Source: Rhizomys pruinosus
Lineage: Eukaryota; Chordata; Mammalia; Rodentia; Spalacidae
DNA: 64,000 bases
Reading direction: 5' to 3'
Assembly (NCBI GenBank): GCA_009823505.1
Contig: VZQC01012376.1
Coordinates: forward strand, 2,852,182-2,916,181
A program made the translations under genes and the position numbers. Under the pieces are notes generated by a model, which saw only the letters and a program-made list of their open reading frames with translations, ran no database searches and was not told where the DNA came from. Numbering within the stretch: position 1 is the first letter of the stretch; each line of letters starts with the position of its first letter. Below are positions 34,626 to 46,964 of the stretch, piece after piece.

Positions 34626-36242
34626 AAGGAGTGGAGAACACATTGGATCATTGAAAATGCTCAGTGGGAACCTCTTGGAGAAATGCTAATTTAATAATTC
34701 TCTTAGAAATTCTGGGAACTCTGGACGGTTTTTACACTTCTCAGAACCTTAGAAAGCAGTGCTCTCTGCAGCAGGGCACATGGAGGTAATGGATGTAGAT
34801 GACTTCCATTTCTGCAAAGTGCAGTCTTGCCCCACATAAGCTTTAGGCCGAAGTAGTGCTGACACCTTGGGTGTTTTCTCTTGCTGGTTAATAATTCAGA
34901 CTCTTCCAGTCTCTCCAGGAACTCTGATTCTGTATGTGACCCAGAAATCTAGAGGTGTAATGAACTCCTTAGATAAGGATGAAGATCTAGGTAGTTCCCA
35001 AGTCTGTCTGAATGGTCTGGCTGTAAAGTATTAGGTTCAAGAGCAGGGAGGTGTCTGAAAGGGAGCACGGAAAGGCTGGGCCCCTTTCTAAGGGCAAGAG
35101 AGGTAAGGGTAAGAGATTTCTGAGATAAAGCACAGGCTTGCTTGGCTGGATTTTCCTATCTATGTGTCTAATCTCCATGTTGGAGACTGTAGAACGAGCA
35201 CTACTAAAGAAATCTGAACCCAAATTCAAGAGGTCACCTGGCTTTTTTCTTATCAGTTTGTCTCTGAGCACTATGTCCTAAGAAATTGAGTACATTTGGA
35301 GATAAATTACAGAGTCATTCTAGGTATTAGCTGAAAGGCAGGAAGAAAGGGTGACTGCTAAACAAACAAAAAGAAATAGAAAACCTACACACAGAATGCA
35401 AACCTATTTTTAGAGAGGAGAATTAAGGAAAGTGTAGCAAATTGGCGTGTTTCAGGGTAATCTTCAGTTACATATTAGCAGATGAATCCAAGTAGAGTGG
35501 GGCAGCCTCTCCCCTTAGCACTGAGGTCTAAAGGGTCCATGTTGGCTACTGGACAAGGGGAGGGGTCAAGGTAGACTATGCTCCAGGTTAGAGGAACCCA
35601 AATGGGTGGGAGACTCCAAGACTGGAGTTTGGTGGCTGTGTGACATAACATAGTGAACAAGATTAACATTCCTCAGACCCACTTTATTGGGATACATTTA
35701 TGGGAAACCACTGATATATGGAAAATAGACCTTGGGCAAATAATTGAGGCCCCGGTTTTCATTAATGGCAGATGCCAGATCCCCAAGTGTCCTTCTAGAC
35801 CAGAAAAGGCCCTTCTGAGGATGTGTGTCATGCAATGAATATTCCTAGTTATTCAGCAGGAAAAAGATGAGCATCCAGTCTGGTTGGAGTAAGACAAGTA
35901 CTATGATGATTCTAACACAATGATTCCTGCTAAAGTCGAAGTCAGAACAGGGGGATTTGGCAAGCTATTGAAGGCACATGCCAGTTAGACTGGAGGGAAG
36001 GCTTCCTGGAAGAGGACACTGTCTGAGCCAAGTTTTTGAAGATACACTGGCATGGGTCCTGGGAGGAAAGCTATTTTGACAGTGGTAGAAGCATATGCAA
36101 AGCTGAGGAACTCTGCAAACCATGGCTTAAAGGAGCAGTTAGTGTCTACAGAGGACAAAGGAGAGAGACTGGGGCAGGTGGAGACCAGATTGTATACCAT
36201 GCTAAGACATGCTAACATACATTCTATTGATGAAAAAAATAG

Positions 36243-36555
36243 TAGATTGAAGATGGAGAGGTGGCTCAGCAGGTAAGGGCACTGGCTGCTCTTGCAGAGT
36301 ACTTGGGTTTGGTTTGCAGCACCTACAAGGTGGCTAACAACCGCCTGTAACTCCAGTTCCAGGTGACCTGATGCTGCTTCTGGTGTCTGTATTGACAATT
36401 GTGCACCATGGTCCACTTAACATGCATGCAGGCATAACAGACATGCAAAAATGAATTCATATTTTAACATGCATGCAGGAGTAACAGACATGCAAAAATG
36501 AATTCATATTTTAATATGCATGCAGAGTTACAGACATGCAAAAATGAATTCACTT
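36243..36555 (+). mobile_element. B2 SINE, sense, with 47-bp tandem repeats at its 3' end
   Basis: The B2 body runs to about 36420. A 47-bp unit (catgcatgcag..acagacatgcaaaa..attcatattttaa) then starts at 36421, 36468 and 36515, the third copy being incomplete and lacking one base. Confidence 0.85.
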
Positions 36556-36849
36556 GGGATTTATGAAACCAGAATGAAGTCAATGAAGATATGGGTTTAT
36601 GTTGCAGAAATGTAACTTTGAAGGTCAGTGTGTGCTTATATGCATATATGTAAACCATTTTTATTTTGCGACGGGAGCATTTACTATCTCTTTGAGCATT
36701 TTTCATGAGTAAACTGCATAGTTATTAGTATCATAATCACCATGTAGCGAAGCAGAGCTCTCATCCCGTCTGAAGCTCGTACCCTTCAGCAGCATTTTCT
36801 TGTCCTCCTCCCCTGCCTCACTTTCTGTTTTGTTTGAGCTGGATTTAAA

Positions 36850-37015
36850 AATTCTTTTTTTATTTGTTACTGTTTGTGTGTTGAAGGTGCACATGCCATG
36901 GTAGGGGGAGGTCGTTCTCTCCTTCCACTTTCATGTGGGCTCAGGGGATTGGACTCAGGCCATCAGGCTTGTGTGGTAAGTGTTGTTACCCACAGGGCCT
37001 CTTGCTGGCTGTTGA
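36850..37015 (-). mobile_element. B3-like SINE fragment, antisense
   Basis: 'catgtgggctcaggggattg' 'gactcaggccatcaggcttg' is the B3 head region reversed. Confidence 0.5.
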
Positions 37016-37437
37016 CATTTTTAATATTCAACCTGCAAGCTCATAGGGTTCTTGTTTTTCTGATTTCATTTGTCATAATGTTGAGATTTGTTTATGTTGT
37101 TGCAATTAACAAGATTTCCCTTTTGTTTTGCCGAAGATAATTATGTATGTATCTGTGCATCTTACCTTTCCTTTACTCATTCAACCCTTCAGAAACACTC
37201 AGGCTGTATGAGTACTTTGGGTGTTTTGAGTAACTGCAGAAACACAGGAGTGCAGATGTGCTTTGGCAAATGGCCCCTTTGTGTATTCAGAACTAGGACT
37301 GACGGATCATATGTGTTCATTCTGTTTTAGGTTTATAGGAATCTCCATTCTATCTTTCATAAGGTCTGTACTTATTTAAATTCCCACCACCAGTATACAG
37401 AAGGCTTTTTTTTCCTTATACTTCTCCAACACATCTG

Positions 37438-37587
37438 ATTTTTTTTTTTTTTTTAATGATTCCCCTGTAGCTCCAGCTGGCCTGAAATTCACTATGTAGT
37501 CCAGGCTGGCCTAGATCTCATGGAAATCTTCCTGTCTCTGCCTCCTGAGTGCTGTGATTAAAGGCATGTGCCACCATGCCCAGTTCA
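37438..37587 (-). mobile_element. B1 SINE, antisense
   Basis: T run, then 'gctccagctggcctgaaatt' to 'gccaccatgcccagttcat'. Confidence 0.88.
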
Positions 37588-38235
37588 TCTTGGTCTTTTT
37601 GATAATAGTCTTTCCAGCAGGTAGGAGGTGGTATATCCTTTGGTTAATTTGTTTTCCACTATGGTCAGTGATGTTGAACAGTTTCATGTACTTGGCCACG
37701 TTTGTCTTCTTTTGAGACACCTCTATTCAGATAATTTTTCCGTTGAGTTGTTTTCTTGGTATGGAGTTATTTTAAGTTGTGTATTATTCCTTATTAGATG
37801 TGTGGTGTCCCTCCCTTTTCCTGTATGCTCTGTCCAGCTCTCCCTTGCCCCTTGCCAGACCACTTTGGGCTTTTGTCACCGACAGTTGGACAGTAAATAC
37901 CTCTTACCACTTTCTTTGAACTTTAGCAGCAGATTGCCCACCGAGCGTGGGGATTGCACTGGGGCCCACAATAGTCCTTGTCAGGTGATGGATTGAACAT
38001 GAAGTCTTCAGTGCCTTCTAGGATAATCCTTCATCTTGAGGCATGCTACATCACACCACAAACACAAAGGCCTGTGAACAGTGAGCAATGATGCTGTTGT
38101 TACCTGATCACTGATATCTAGTAGAAGATGTTCAGGTTTTCCTTCAGGGAATGTATTTCTTTTTCTTAAAGCTGAGATAGTTTCAGAAAGTACTTTTATT
38201 GTTTTTCCTGCGGAGCAGCTGCTGGTTGAACAACA

Positions 38236-38249
38236 CTGCCCCCTGGTGG
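38236..38249 (-). promoter_or_regulatory. CTCF-like motif outside any SINE
   Basis: The minus strand reads CCACCAGGGGGCAG, which fits the CTCF core CCASYAGRKGGC at every position. It lies in SINE-free intron. Binding is a prediction. Confidence 0.5.
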
Positions 38250-39009
38250 ACTGAGTCTGTGATGCTTTTTCTTTGCATTTCTTCAGTTGTCAGATTTGAT
38301 TTTCCTAGGCAGGCATAACTCTCACATTTGTTGAGGTCAGTTGATGTGGGTTTTTTTTTTTCCTGTTTATGTTAATGTTGTATCATAATCAAATCCTATT
38401 CATGTATAAATATTCTGTTATATCTTAATCATACCAGGACATCTTGAAAGAAGGATTTCTACGTTTCAAGGCAAAAATACTCAGGTTTAAAAGATACAGA
38501 TATAAATCAAATACTCTCAGATGGACATTGTGGTAGGGCAGACAGAACAGAAGGGTTTGAGTATAAAACGAATGGAAATAGTGTGTGAACCATGGTCTCG
38601 AGTGCCTGTTGTTTTCTCAAGTGCAAATATTTAGAAAAAACTTCTGAAGATATTCTTATAGTTGGATGATATATTCTGATAGATTGATGTGGAAGTTTCC
38701 AAATTGGCTGCATATTAACTGACAACTTTTTAGTTATTTTTCTGCATATTTACGTATATTGACAAAATTAATCCATAAAAACTTTTGCCCTAGTTTTAAC
38801 CCTAGTTCTCTACTCCAGTTGATTAGTGACTTGTGCATCTGTATATCTGTATATATCTATATCTCTAGACATTTATCTTTGACATATGAATTGTAAGAAA
38901 ATAAAATGCTATGTGGAAAGTAAAGGGAAGGCTTCCATTTTCTGTATTATTAGACTAAAGGGAAGTGAACACTTTTAGCGTTAGCATATGACACATTCTG
39001 TTAGTACTT

Positions 39010-39450
39010 TCTTTTTTTTTTTTGGTCTTTTCGAGACAGGGTCTCCCTGTAGCCCCAGCTGTCCTGGAGCTCACTCTGTAGACCAGGCTGGCTTTGAACT
39101 CACAAAGATCCACCTGCCTCTGCCTCCCAAGTGCTAGGATTAAAGGTGTGCAGGGCTGGAGAGATGGCCTAGCAGTTAAGAGCGCCGACTGCTCTTGCAG
39201 AGGACCCGGGTTCGATCCCCAGCACCCACATGGCGGCTGAGAACCGTCTGAAACTCCAATTCCGGGAGAACTCCAGCTCCAGGGGAATCCGACACCCTCT
39301 TCTGACCTCCGCGGCATTGCACGGCATGGGTGCACAAACTTGCATGCAGACAGCACATTCGTACACATACAGAAATAAATAAAAATTAATAAAAAAATTT
39401 TAAAAAATGCTAAAAAAAAATAAATAAAGGTGTGCACCACCACACCTGGC
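39010..39450 (-). mobile_element. B1 SINE, antisense, interrupted by a B2
   Basis: B1 'ggtcttttcgagacagggtc' to 'taggattaaaggtgtgca' resumes after the B2 as 'ccaccacacctggct'. Confidence 0.9.
39153..39424 (+). mobile_element. B2 SINE, sense, nested in B1; duplication subfamily
   Basis: taaaggtgtgca at 39141-39152 and 39425-39436 is an exact 12-bp target duplication. The B2 has a small internal duplication ('gaaactccaattccgggaga' then 'actccagctccagggg'), shared with the antisense copy at 57240. Clean A and B boxes suggest a young copy. Confidence 0.92.
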
Positions 39451-40599
39451 TAGTACTTTCTCCATTATTCTTTAACATTCAGAAAGATATTCTGATAAGA
39501 TTCTACTGCTATTTCGTGTAGGGTCATTGAGACTCACTGTGGCTAAGGTACCACCTCAGATCACACAGGGAGTAAGCCGCATCACTGGCATGCCAGCTGA
39601 AGCATGAGCTCAGGGGCCACGTCTTCCCTCCACATCCCAGTGAACTAGAGCAAGGCTCCACTCGACGTCCACTGCCATTTTCTGACTTCATTGGAATGTT
39701 GGCTGTTATTTTCCACTATTGGTTGGTAATTTGATATTGAATCAACTGTTTAACTTTTCTAGGCCCACTTAAAACAGCTCTTTTAGTCATGGTTTGGGTT
39801 TGAGAAATGAGGAAACAGTATGGGTCCCTGCTTAAACCCCTTATCAAAACCACCACATATCTCCATTGCTTGCTTGGCTTCTGCATCAAATATCACTTGA
39901 AGGAACATTTTTCTGCCAAAATAAAATTCAAGAACCTTTCTGGATATGGACACAGTACAGCCACTCCTTGTATTTGTCCTTAGAAAGGAAAAGTCCATAT
40001 GGATGGCCCAAGGCATCAGATTATTCAGTATGGATTCCTTTCAGCTGTTAGCATTCTAGAGCTGATGACAGGGACATTAAGGGAGAAAGCAAACTTCTCA
40101 TGGAGCACTGTTTTCTACGTTAGTAGGCAAATGTCTACATTATTTATCTGCCACTTCTTTGTAGCATTGCTTCCCATATCCTAAGTTAGAACCCCCACAT
40201 CCCAGCCAGCATTATGATGTCAGATTATGGATGTGAGAAATACACAGAAATTGACATGAAAGCTGCAGGTGTACTTGCAGTGCTGTAGAATTAGAGATTT
40301 CCTTTAAAAATTCAATGAAGCAAGACCCAGAGTTTATTTCCCCTTTGCTAAAGTATCTACATCTTTCCTAATGTTACTCATGGGCTACTCAGAGATGGAA
40401 GTATCTAGGGAAAGTGTGAGTGTTTATTAAGATAGTAGTGTTACTGAGACCAGGGCCAAATGGTAAGTTGCAGATAACTTTAATTTCACTATATAAGGAA
40501 CTTGGAAACATATTTGGAAATGTTTCTGTTGTATAAAATGGAGTCTTGGGATATAAGTACAGATGGCTCAATGCAAAGCAAAACAAAACATCTCCTTTC

Positions 40600-40725
40600 T
40601 GTTGTAAAGACTGGGTCTTTCTATATAGCTGAGACTGGTCTTGAACTCACCTGGTAGCTCAGTCTGGTCTTAAACTTGGCATGTTTCTGCCTTAGTCTGC
40701 TACATAAGGACATTACAGGTATGTG
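40600..40725 (-). mobile_element. Old B1-like fragment, antisense
   Basis: 'aagactgggtctttctatat' ... 'acattacaggtatgtgag', at high divergence. Confidence 0.45.
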
Positions 40726-40880
40726 AGTAGGAAAGAAAGGGTTCTACCCTTTCAGTATTTATTGTTTACCCTTTTGTTGATAGAAAGCTACATGCCACAA
40801 ATATAGGCCTTTTTAGTTCTCTTTGGAAAAACTGCACGATGAACTTTGAGTTAATCTTGGTTAAAATAAATACACCTATG

Positions 40881-43760
40881 ACATTTGTTGACCTATGTTT
40901 ATTGAACCATCCCTACATCTCTGAAATAAAGCCAACTTGATCATCTCCACCTGTAGAAGAATAAAACCAGATCCTTATCTTGCACAAAAGTCAACTCCAA
41001 ATGGATCAGAGACCTCAGTGTGAAACCTGAAACTGAAACTATTAGAAGAAAACATTGGCAGTAACCTACTCGATACAGATATAGGAAAGGACTTTCTAAA
41101 TCTAATGTCAGTCGCTCAGGAAGTAAGGTCAACAATCAACAAGTGGGACCTCATTAAACTAAAAAGCTTCTGTGTAAGAAAAAAAATTCCAAAGAAATGA
41201 GAAGAAAACCCACAGAGTGGGAGAAAATCTTCACCAATGACACATCTGACAGAGGATTAACACCCAGAATATATAAACTACTCCAAAAACAAAGACTCAA
41301 AAAAAAAAAAAGTGACCCAATTGAAAGATAGGCTAAAGATCTGAACAGAGAGTTCTCAAAAGAAGAAATAAAGATGGGTAAGAAACATCTTAAAAAGGGT
41401 TCAACATCATTAGTGATTAGGGAAATGGAAATTAAAACCATGTTAAGATTTCATCTTACCCCAGTAAGACTGGCTAAGGTCAAGAAAACAAATGATACCC
41501 AAATGCTGGAGAGGATGTGGGGAAAGGGCAGCACTCGTCCACTGCCAGTGGGATTGCAAGCTCATGCAACCTATATGGGAGGCAGCGTGGAGGACTCTTT
41601 AAAAACTAAAAATGAACCTACCATTTGAACTGGTTATATTACTCCTTGGCATATGCCCAAAAGATTCATCCTATTGCAGATACTTGCACATCCATGTTTG
41701 TTGCTGCTCTTTTCACAATAGCGAAGAGATGGAAGCAACCCAAGTGTCCCTCAACAGGTAAGTGGATAATGAAAATATGGTACATTTACCCAAAGGTGTT
41801 CTACTCAGTGGTAAAGAAAGACAAAATCATGAAATTTGCAGGTAAATGGATGGAACTTGAAAATGTAAGTGAAGTAACACAGATGCAGAAAAAAACAAGT
41901 GATGTATGTTCTCATTTGTGGCTCCTAGCACCAAAGCCTTATATGTGAGGCTATATGCTGATATAACTGCAGGAGCCAGGAGAATGGAAAGGAGCCAGGG
42001 AGGTAAAGGGAAGGAGGGAACCTGAGAGAGAAGAGCAGTAGGAGACAGGTGTTACTATGGGAGAAGTGAATGAAACGAGGGTATTTAAATGGGAGGAGAG
42101 AGGAAAGGCTATACAAGGAAATTTGGGGATGAAGGGAAAGAAGGAGCTCAAGAGAGGTGGGACCATAGGAGACTGGTATCATCCAAGGAGAAATGGGAAC
42201 AATGGGGACACTTAAAATTGGGAAGACTTAGAGGGAAGGTTAGACAGGGAGAGGGAGAGAGAAGAGATAAAATGCCTAGCTAGTGTAAAAAACCCGAGGG
42301 AATCATATTAGACTAATGACAAATTACACGTATAATATCTCTACATGAATCCATGTGTATAGCTGAAGGCTACATAACAACAAACAGTGCCAGACAGGAG
42401 AAACCTTCCTTCGAGTTGTTGGCCAGTGTAGTCCAAGAGACTCTCAGAATTACCCAGGCTATTGCCACACCCTTGATCACCTCTCGGAACTTGAAAGTAA
42501 GACCCAGCTGTTGAAGACAGGACATGGATCATAGACCAGATTTGGAGCAGTCGAGCTAGAATGTACCCAAAAGCCACTGCCTCTGAAGGCTAGCTCCCTT
42601 AGCTTTGGAGGGGATTGCTCAAGCCACTGAGGGAGAGCTGCAGTTGGTCCAACACCAGCTTTAAGAACAAATATCCACATCAGTTTATGCTCAGCTTATG
42701 ACACTGGTGCAGTAGTGATACTTTTATCTTGGGTACACTCTGTGGCTAACTAATTGGACTTAAAGCCCACTCAGTGGGGGGAAAGTCGTGTGTGGCACTG
42801 TAAACATAGCCAAATACACGTGGCTAGAGAGGTCATAGATCCTAGAGAAAGTCCTGAGGCTGTCAGATCCCCAGACTAGTGTAACTTCTTACTAAGTACA
42901 AAATATGCATAAATATCAAATACCCCAGACAACATTAATCAAAGAAGCTTCTTCTTTTGCACCATATGAATACATTACGGAGCACCAAGACTGGATACAC
43001 ACAAACATTGCCTGTGAATTACCAAAGCCTAAGCAGCACATCTATAGTGCAACCTCTATGCTAAGGCTCATGCAACATAGAACAAAGTGTCAAGAGGACA
43101 GTAATGATTCCCGTAACTGTCATTCCCATAAGCTCCCTCATGCAACAGAGGGCCAGGAATTCAAAAGGTCATAAATGGACAAACTGTAGGGATTAGGAGT
43201 CTGCAGAGTGTGGGTCTATGGACAGGTCTCCTATATCAAGCTTCACTCACCCAGGGCTCAGGGAACATTGCAGAAGAGGGGGTGCAAGGAATGTAATAGC
43301 CAGGGAGGTGTTGCATCACCATATAGAAGTAGAATCCTACAAGCTCCTGGGACTCCGGTCATGTGAACCTACAGCAATGGCGTCATCATACCCAAGGCCC
43401 CTGCAGACTCAAGTAGAAAATTCCAGCGTGGAACTGGGGAAATGAGCAGCAGGACTGAAGAAATATCGGCAGCTGATGAGCGCTGGGGGATGAGGAGCTG
43501 ACCTTCTTAAAGTGGGGGACTCCGCCTAGGCTGACTAGAGCTCAGTGGAGGAACTTGCACCAAGGAATGGCTGGGACACTAATTCGGCACAATAGGCCTG
43601 ACACAAATGAAAGAATTTATGGGTGTCAGCGGGGCCTGTGGATGGTGCCAATGGAGAAGGCAGTATAAAGGTGATTAATATTGGGAATTTATGTTTGAAA
43701 TTAAATTTCACACAAAAATTAAAAATTTGAAAATATAGAAAAAGAACAACATTAAATTAA
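40881..43760 (+). pseudogene. 5'-truncated, 5'-inverted LINE-1 (ORF2 C-terminal part and 3' UTR)
   Basis: 40964 to about 41900 is the sense 3' part of ORF2: HLTPVR near 41450 and MFVAALFTIAK near 41697 are standard L1 ORF2 C-terminal words, with stops and frame shifts between them. About 42290-43760 is a rodent L1 3' UTR like 30330-31145. At 40881-40943 an L1 ORF2 segment from the reverse-transcriptase region lies in the opposite orientation ('gaaccatccctacatctctg' 'aaataaagccaacttgatca'). ORF1, the endonuclease and most of the RT domain are absent, so it cannot move. Confidence 0.8.
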
Positions 43761-43980
43761 AAAAATACCCTTCAACATTGAGAAGCCTTGCTTTAAATTC
43801 TCAAAGGAAAAATGACATTGTCTTCATCAGTGTAGCCAAGGATAAGTTGTCTGTGAGCCTATAAATAACCCCTCATCCATGCTCCTGCAGACAGTCCTAA
43901 TTAAACTCATTGGGTAATGAGTGAAAATGACAGAAGCAGAAGGGCAGTGAGTTGGGAAGGGGAAGGGGAGCAGTGGGATT

Positions 43981-44676
43981 GGGAGAGGGATAACACAGGG
44001 TGATGGGGGATTGGGAGAGGGATAACACAGGGTGATGGGGGATTGGGAGAGGGATAACACAGGGTGATGGGGGATTGGGAGAGGGATAACACAGGGTGAT
44101 GGGGGATTGGGAGAGGGATAACACAGGGTGATGGGGGATTGGGAGAGGGATAACACAGGGTGATGGGGGATTGGGAGAGGGATAACACAGGGTGATGGGG
44201 GATTGGGAGAGGGATAACACAGGGTGATGGGGGATTGGGAGAGGGATAACACAGGGTGATGGGGGATTGGGAGAGGGATAACACAGGGTGATGGGGGATT
44301 GGGAGAGGGATAACACAGGGTGATGGGGGATTGGGAGAGGGATAACACAGGGTGATGGGGGATTGGGAGAGGGATAACACAGGGTGATGGGGGATTGGGA
44401 GAGGGATAACACAGGGTGATGGGGGATTGGGAGAGGGATAACACAGGGTGATGGGGGATTGGGAGAGGGATAACACAGGGTGATGGGGGATTGGGAGAGG
44501 GATAACACAGGGTGATGGGGGATTGGGAGAGGGATAACACAGGGTGATGGGGGATTGGGAGAGGGATAACACAGGGTGATGGGGGATTGGGAGAGGGATA
44601 ACACAGGGTGATGGGGGATTGGGAGAGGGATAACAGGGTGATGGGGGATTGGGAGAGGGATAACACAGGGTGATGG
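43981..44676. repeat. 32-bp minisatellite, about 22 units
   Basis: The unit starts gggagagggataacacaggg and ends tgatgggggatt. Twenty 32-bp units lie at 43981-44620, then one 30-bp unit (44621-44650, lacking AC) and a partial unit (44651-44676). I saw no base changes among the 32-bp units. All three minus-strand frames stay open (up to 311 codons) because the unit has no stop in any frame and 3 units make 96 bp. That is not evidence of a gene. Confidence 0.97.
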
Positions 44677-44900
44677 AGCAGGAGAGCTGCCCCGTGGTTA
44701 GGAGCACTGGCTGCTCTTCCAGAGGACCTAGGTTCAATTCTCAGAACCCACATGGTGGCCAAGAGCTATCTGTAACTCCAGTTATAGGGGATCCAACACC
44801 ATCTGCTGAGTCCAGTGGCATTGCACGACAGCAGTGCACTTAGACTCATGCAGGCAATGCAATCATACACATAAAATATAAAAAATAATAAATGAAATAT
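44677..44900 (+). mobile_element. B2 SINE, sense
   Basis: 'aggagagctgccccgtggtt' is a degenerate head. The B box region 'ggttcaattctc' and an A/T tail are present. It abuts the minisatellite. Confidence 0.85.
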
Positions 44901-45892
44901 TTTTAAAAAGACAGGTAATAGGGTGAATGACTATGATCAAAATATGTTAAATACATTTATGAAAATGTCACAATGGAATCCATTATCATGTACAAGTAAT
45001 GTATGTCAACAAACAGAAAATTGAAAGAGAAGAGCTCAAAATAATTGATCCTCATATTCAATTACTTTCTACAAATATTTGGTATATTTTCTGTGTATCC
45101 TTTATTGCTAATCACAGCTTGCCAGGAGCTAATACATTGACAAACAAGACAACATCCATAGTAGGAACCATTAAATAGAAGGTGATACGCAATTTACTAT
45201 CAAATGATTGGTAGAAATCTCATGAACAGATTCTGTGCTAAGATCCTCTAGACAGACAGACATGAGCTTTTGCAAGGAGCAGACAGGATTGGCAGGAAAA
45301 TCAGCCACATGAAGTTGTCACAGTGTGTAGAGGAAGAGAAGCCGAGTGCCAGGGCATGGTCCACAGCTTGGAGAGGCTGCTTCTGTGTGCTCTGCCTGGA
45401 AGGGTCTGTGTGACTGGAACGGATGGGTCAGTGGGGAGGAGGCACTATTCCGGGAGCATGTGCGTGTGCTTGTAGGATGCTGTGGAGGACAGTAGAGGAT
45501 TGATCCAGGAAAAGATCTGAGTTGAGATACGATCATCAAGGAATGTCAAATCTCACCGTGGTGATCCAAAGGGTACATTCCTTGGGCGATTACTTGATCT
45601 TGGTTGGTTTGACTGCCCCTTTTGGAAGCTGCTAGTTTGTCTACAAATCTGCCTGTTACTGAAACAGTCATTCATAAAGGCAGTAGTTTATCTAGAGGTT
45701 TTTCTGTTATTACTGAACCTAAGAGTGGCATTTGCCTATCTCTACATTCTGCAGTCATAATTTTACTGGTTATTAGTTATATGTCCATTATTTTATCCAC
45801 ATTCATCAGTTTCCATATTATATTCTGTGGATGGTTTGAACTTTTTAAACCATTTCATGCCAAATACTTAAATTTTAGGCTTTTGTGGTGTC

Positions 45893-46043
45893 TTGGTTTG
45901 TCTTTTCAAGACAGGGTCTCTGTGTAGCCCCAGCTGTTCTGGAACTCACTATGTAGACCAGGCTAGCCTTGACCTCACAGAGATCTGCCTGCCTCTGCCT
46001 CCCGAGTGCTGGGATTAAAGGCGTGCACCACCATGCCCAGCTG
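45893..46043 (-). mobile_element. B1 SINE, antisense
   Basis: 'ttgtcttttcaagacagggt' to 'caccaccatgcccagctgg'. Confidence 0.92.
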
Positions 46044-46884
46044 GTCTTGGGCTCATTTTTATGTGCCAAGTGCAAAGAAATAAAATTTGTCTTAGTTGGC
46101 AAAAAGTTTAATAAACCTGACTTTTAATTATAAAGATCGAGTGAAAGGAAATTCAGATTCGGTGATTATATCATCAAAATTGTTGACTGTCCTTTGTGGT
46201 TGTATTTAAGGATATGCTAATAGTGTTGACATTCATTTAAATCATTTGTGTTTCTGTACGTGTGTGTATGTGTGTACATGTTTGAGTGTCTTAATACAGG
46301 TGTGCCTTTGCCACAGCACACATGTGGAAGTCAGAGGATAACCCCTGCTTAGGTCCTGACCCTTTCTTAGAAATTTTTAAAAGGAATTTGCAATTAGCTG
46401 CAATGTTGGTTTTTCTGAGTCTGGGCTGTTGTTTTGGGATCTGAAACTACCATTAGTTCTGATGCTAGAGGCTTTAGCATCAGGGAATGTGTGTTGTCTA
46501 CAGATAATCTGTGCTGTGACTTTTACACTCATGGAGGCCAACAGAGTGGACCCAGACAGCACTAAAGATATTCCAGCTTTAAGACTGCTGGCCTCCTTCC
46601 TCTTCCCCCTCTCCTTGCCTTAACTATGAATTCCCCCTTTACATTGTTTGCAGTTTTTAATAATGGGGTATAATAGGTTGTTCCATGAAATCTAAACCCA
46701 AATACTGCCACTTTCTTTTAGTCCAGTGAAATTTCTTCCAATATCTTAAATTAAAATGGAAATTTAAGTAAGTCAGAGCTATGAGTAGCTGCTGTAAGTC
46801 CCTGTATGATATTTTTTCAGGTTTTTAAATAAGCCCTTTGATCTTACATACAAGATATGTACTAATATTTCTATGTGTATTTTC

Positions 46885-46964
46885 TTTTTTAATTAAAAAA
46901 TTTTTTTTTATTATTTATTTCTGTAATGTGTATGAATGTACTGTCTGCATGCAAGTGCGTGCAC
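46885..46964 (-). mobile_element. B2 SINE tail, antisense, cut by the assembly gap
   Basis: T-rich tail, then 'gtgtatgaatgtactgtctg' and 'catgcaagtgcgtgcac' before the Ns. Confidence 0.8.

Noticed and set aside
39010..39450. A third B2-B1 composite
   Set aside because: Here a B2 entered a B1: the 12-bp duplication encloses only the B2 and the B1 resumes after it.
43827..44762. Three overlapping minus-strand frames of 235-311 codons with a 32-residue repeat
   Set aside because: They are produced by a 32-bp minisatellite without stop codons; 96 bp (three units) gives the 32-residue period in every frame. They also run into a B2.
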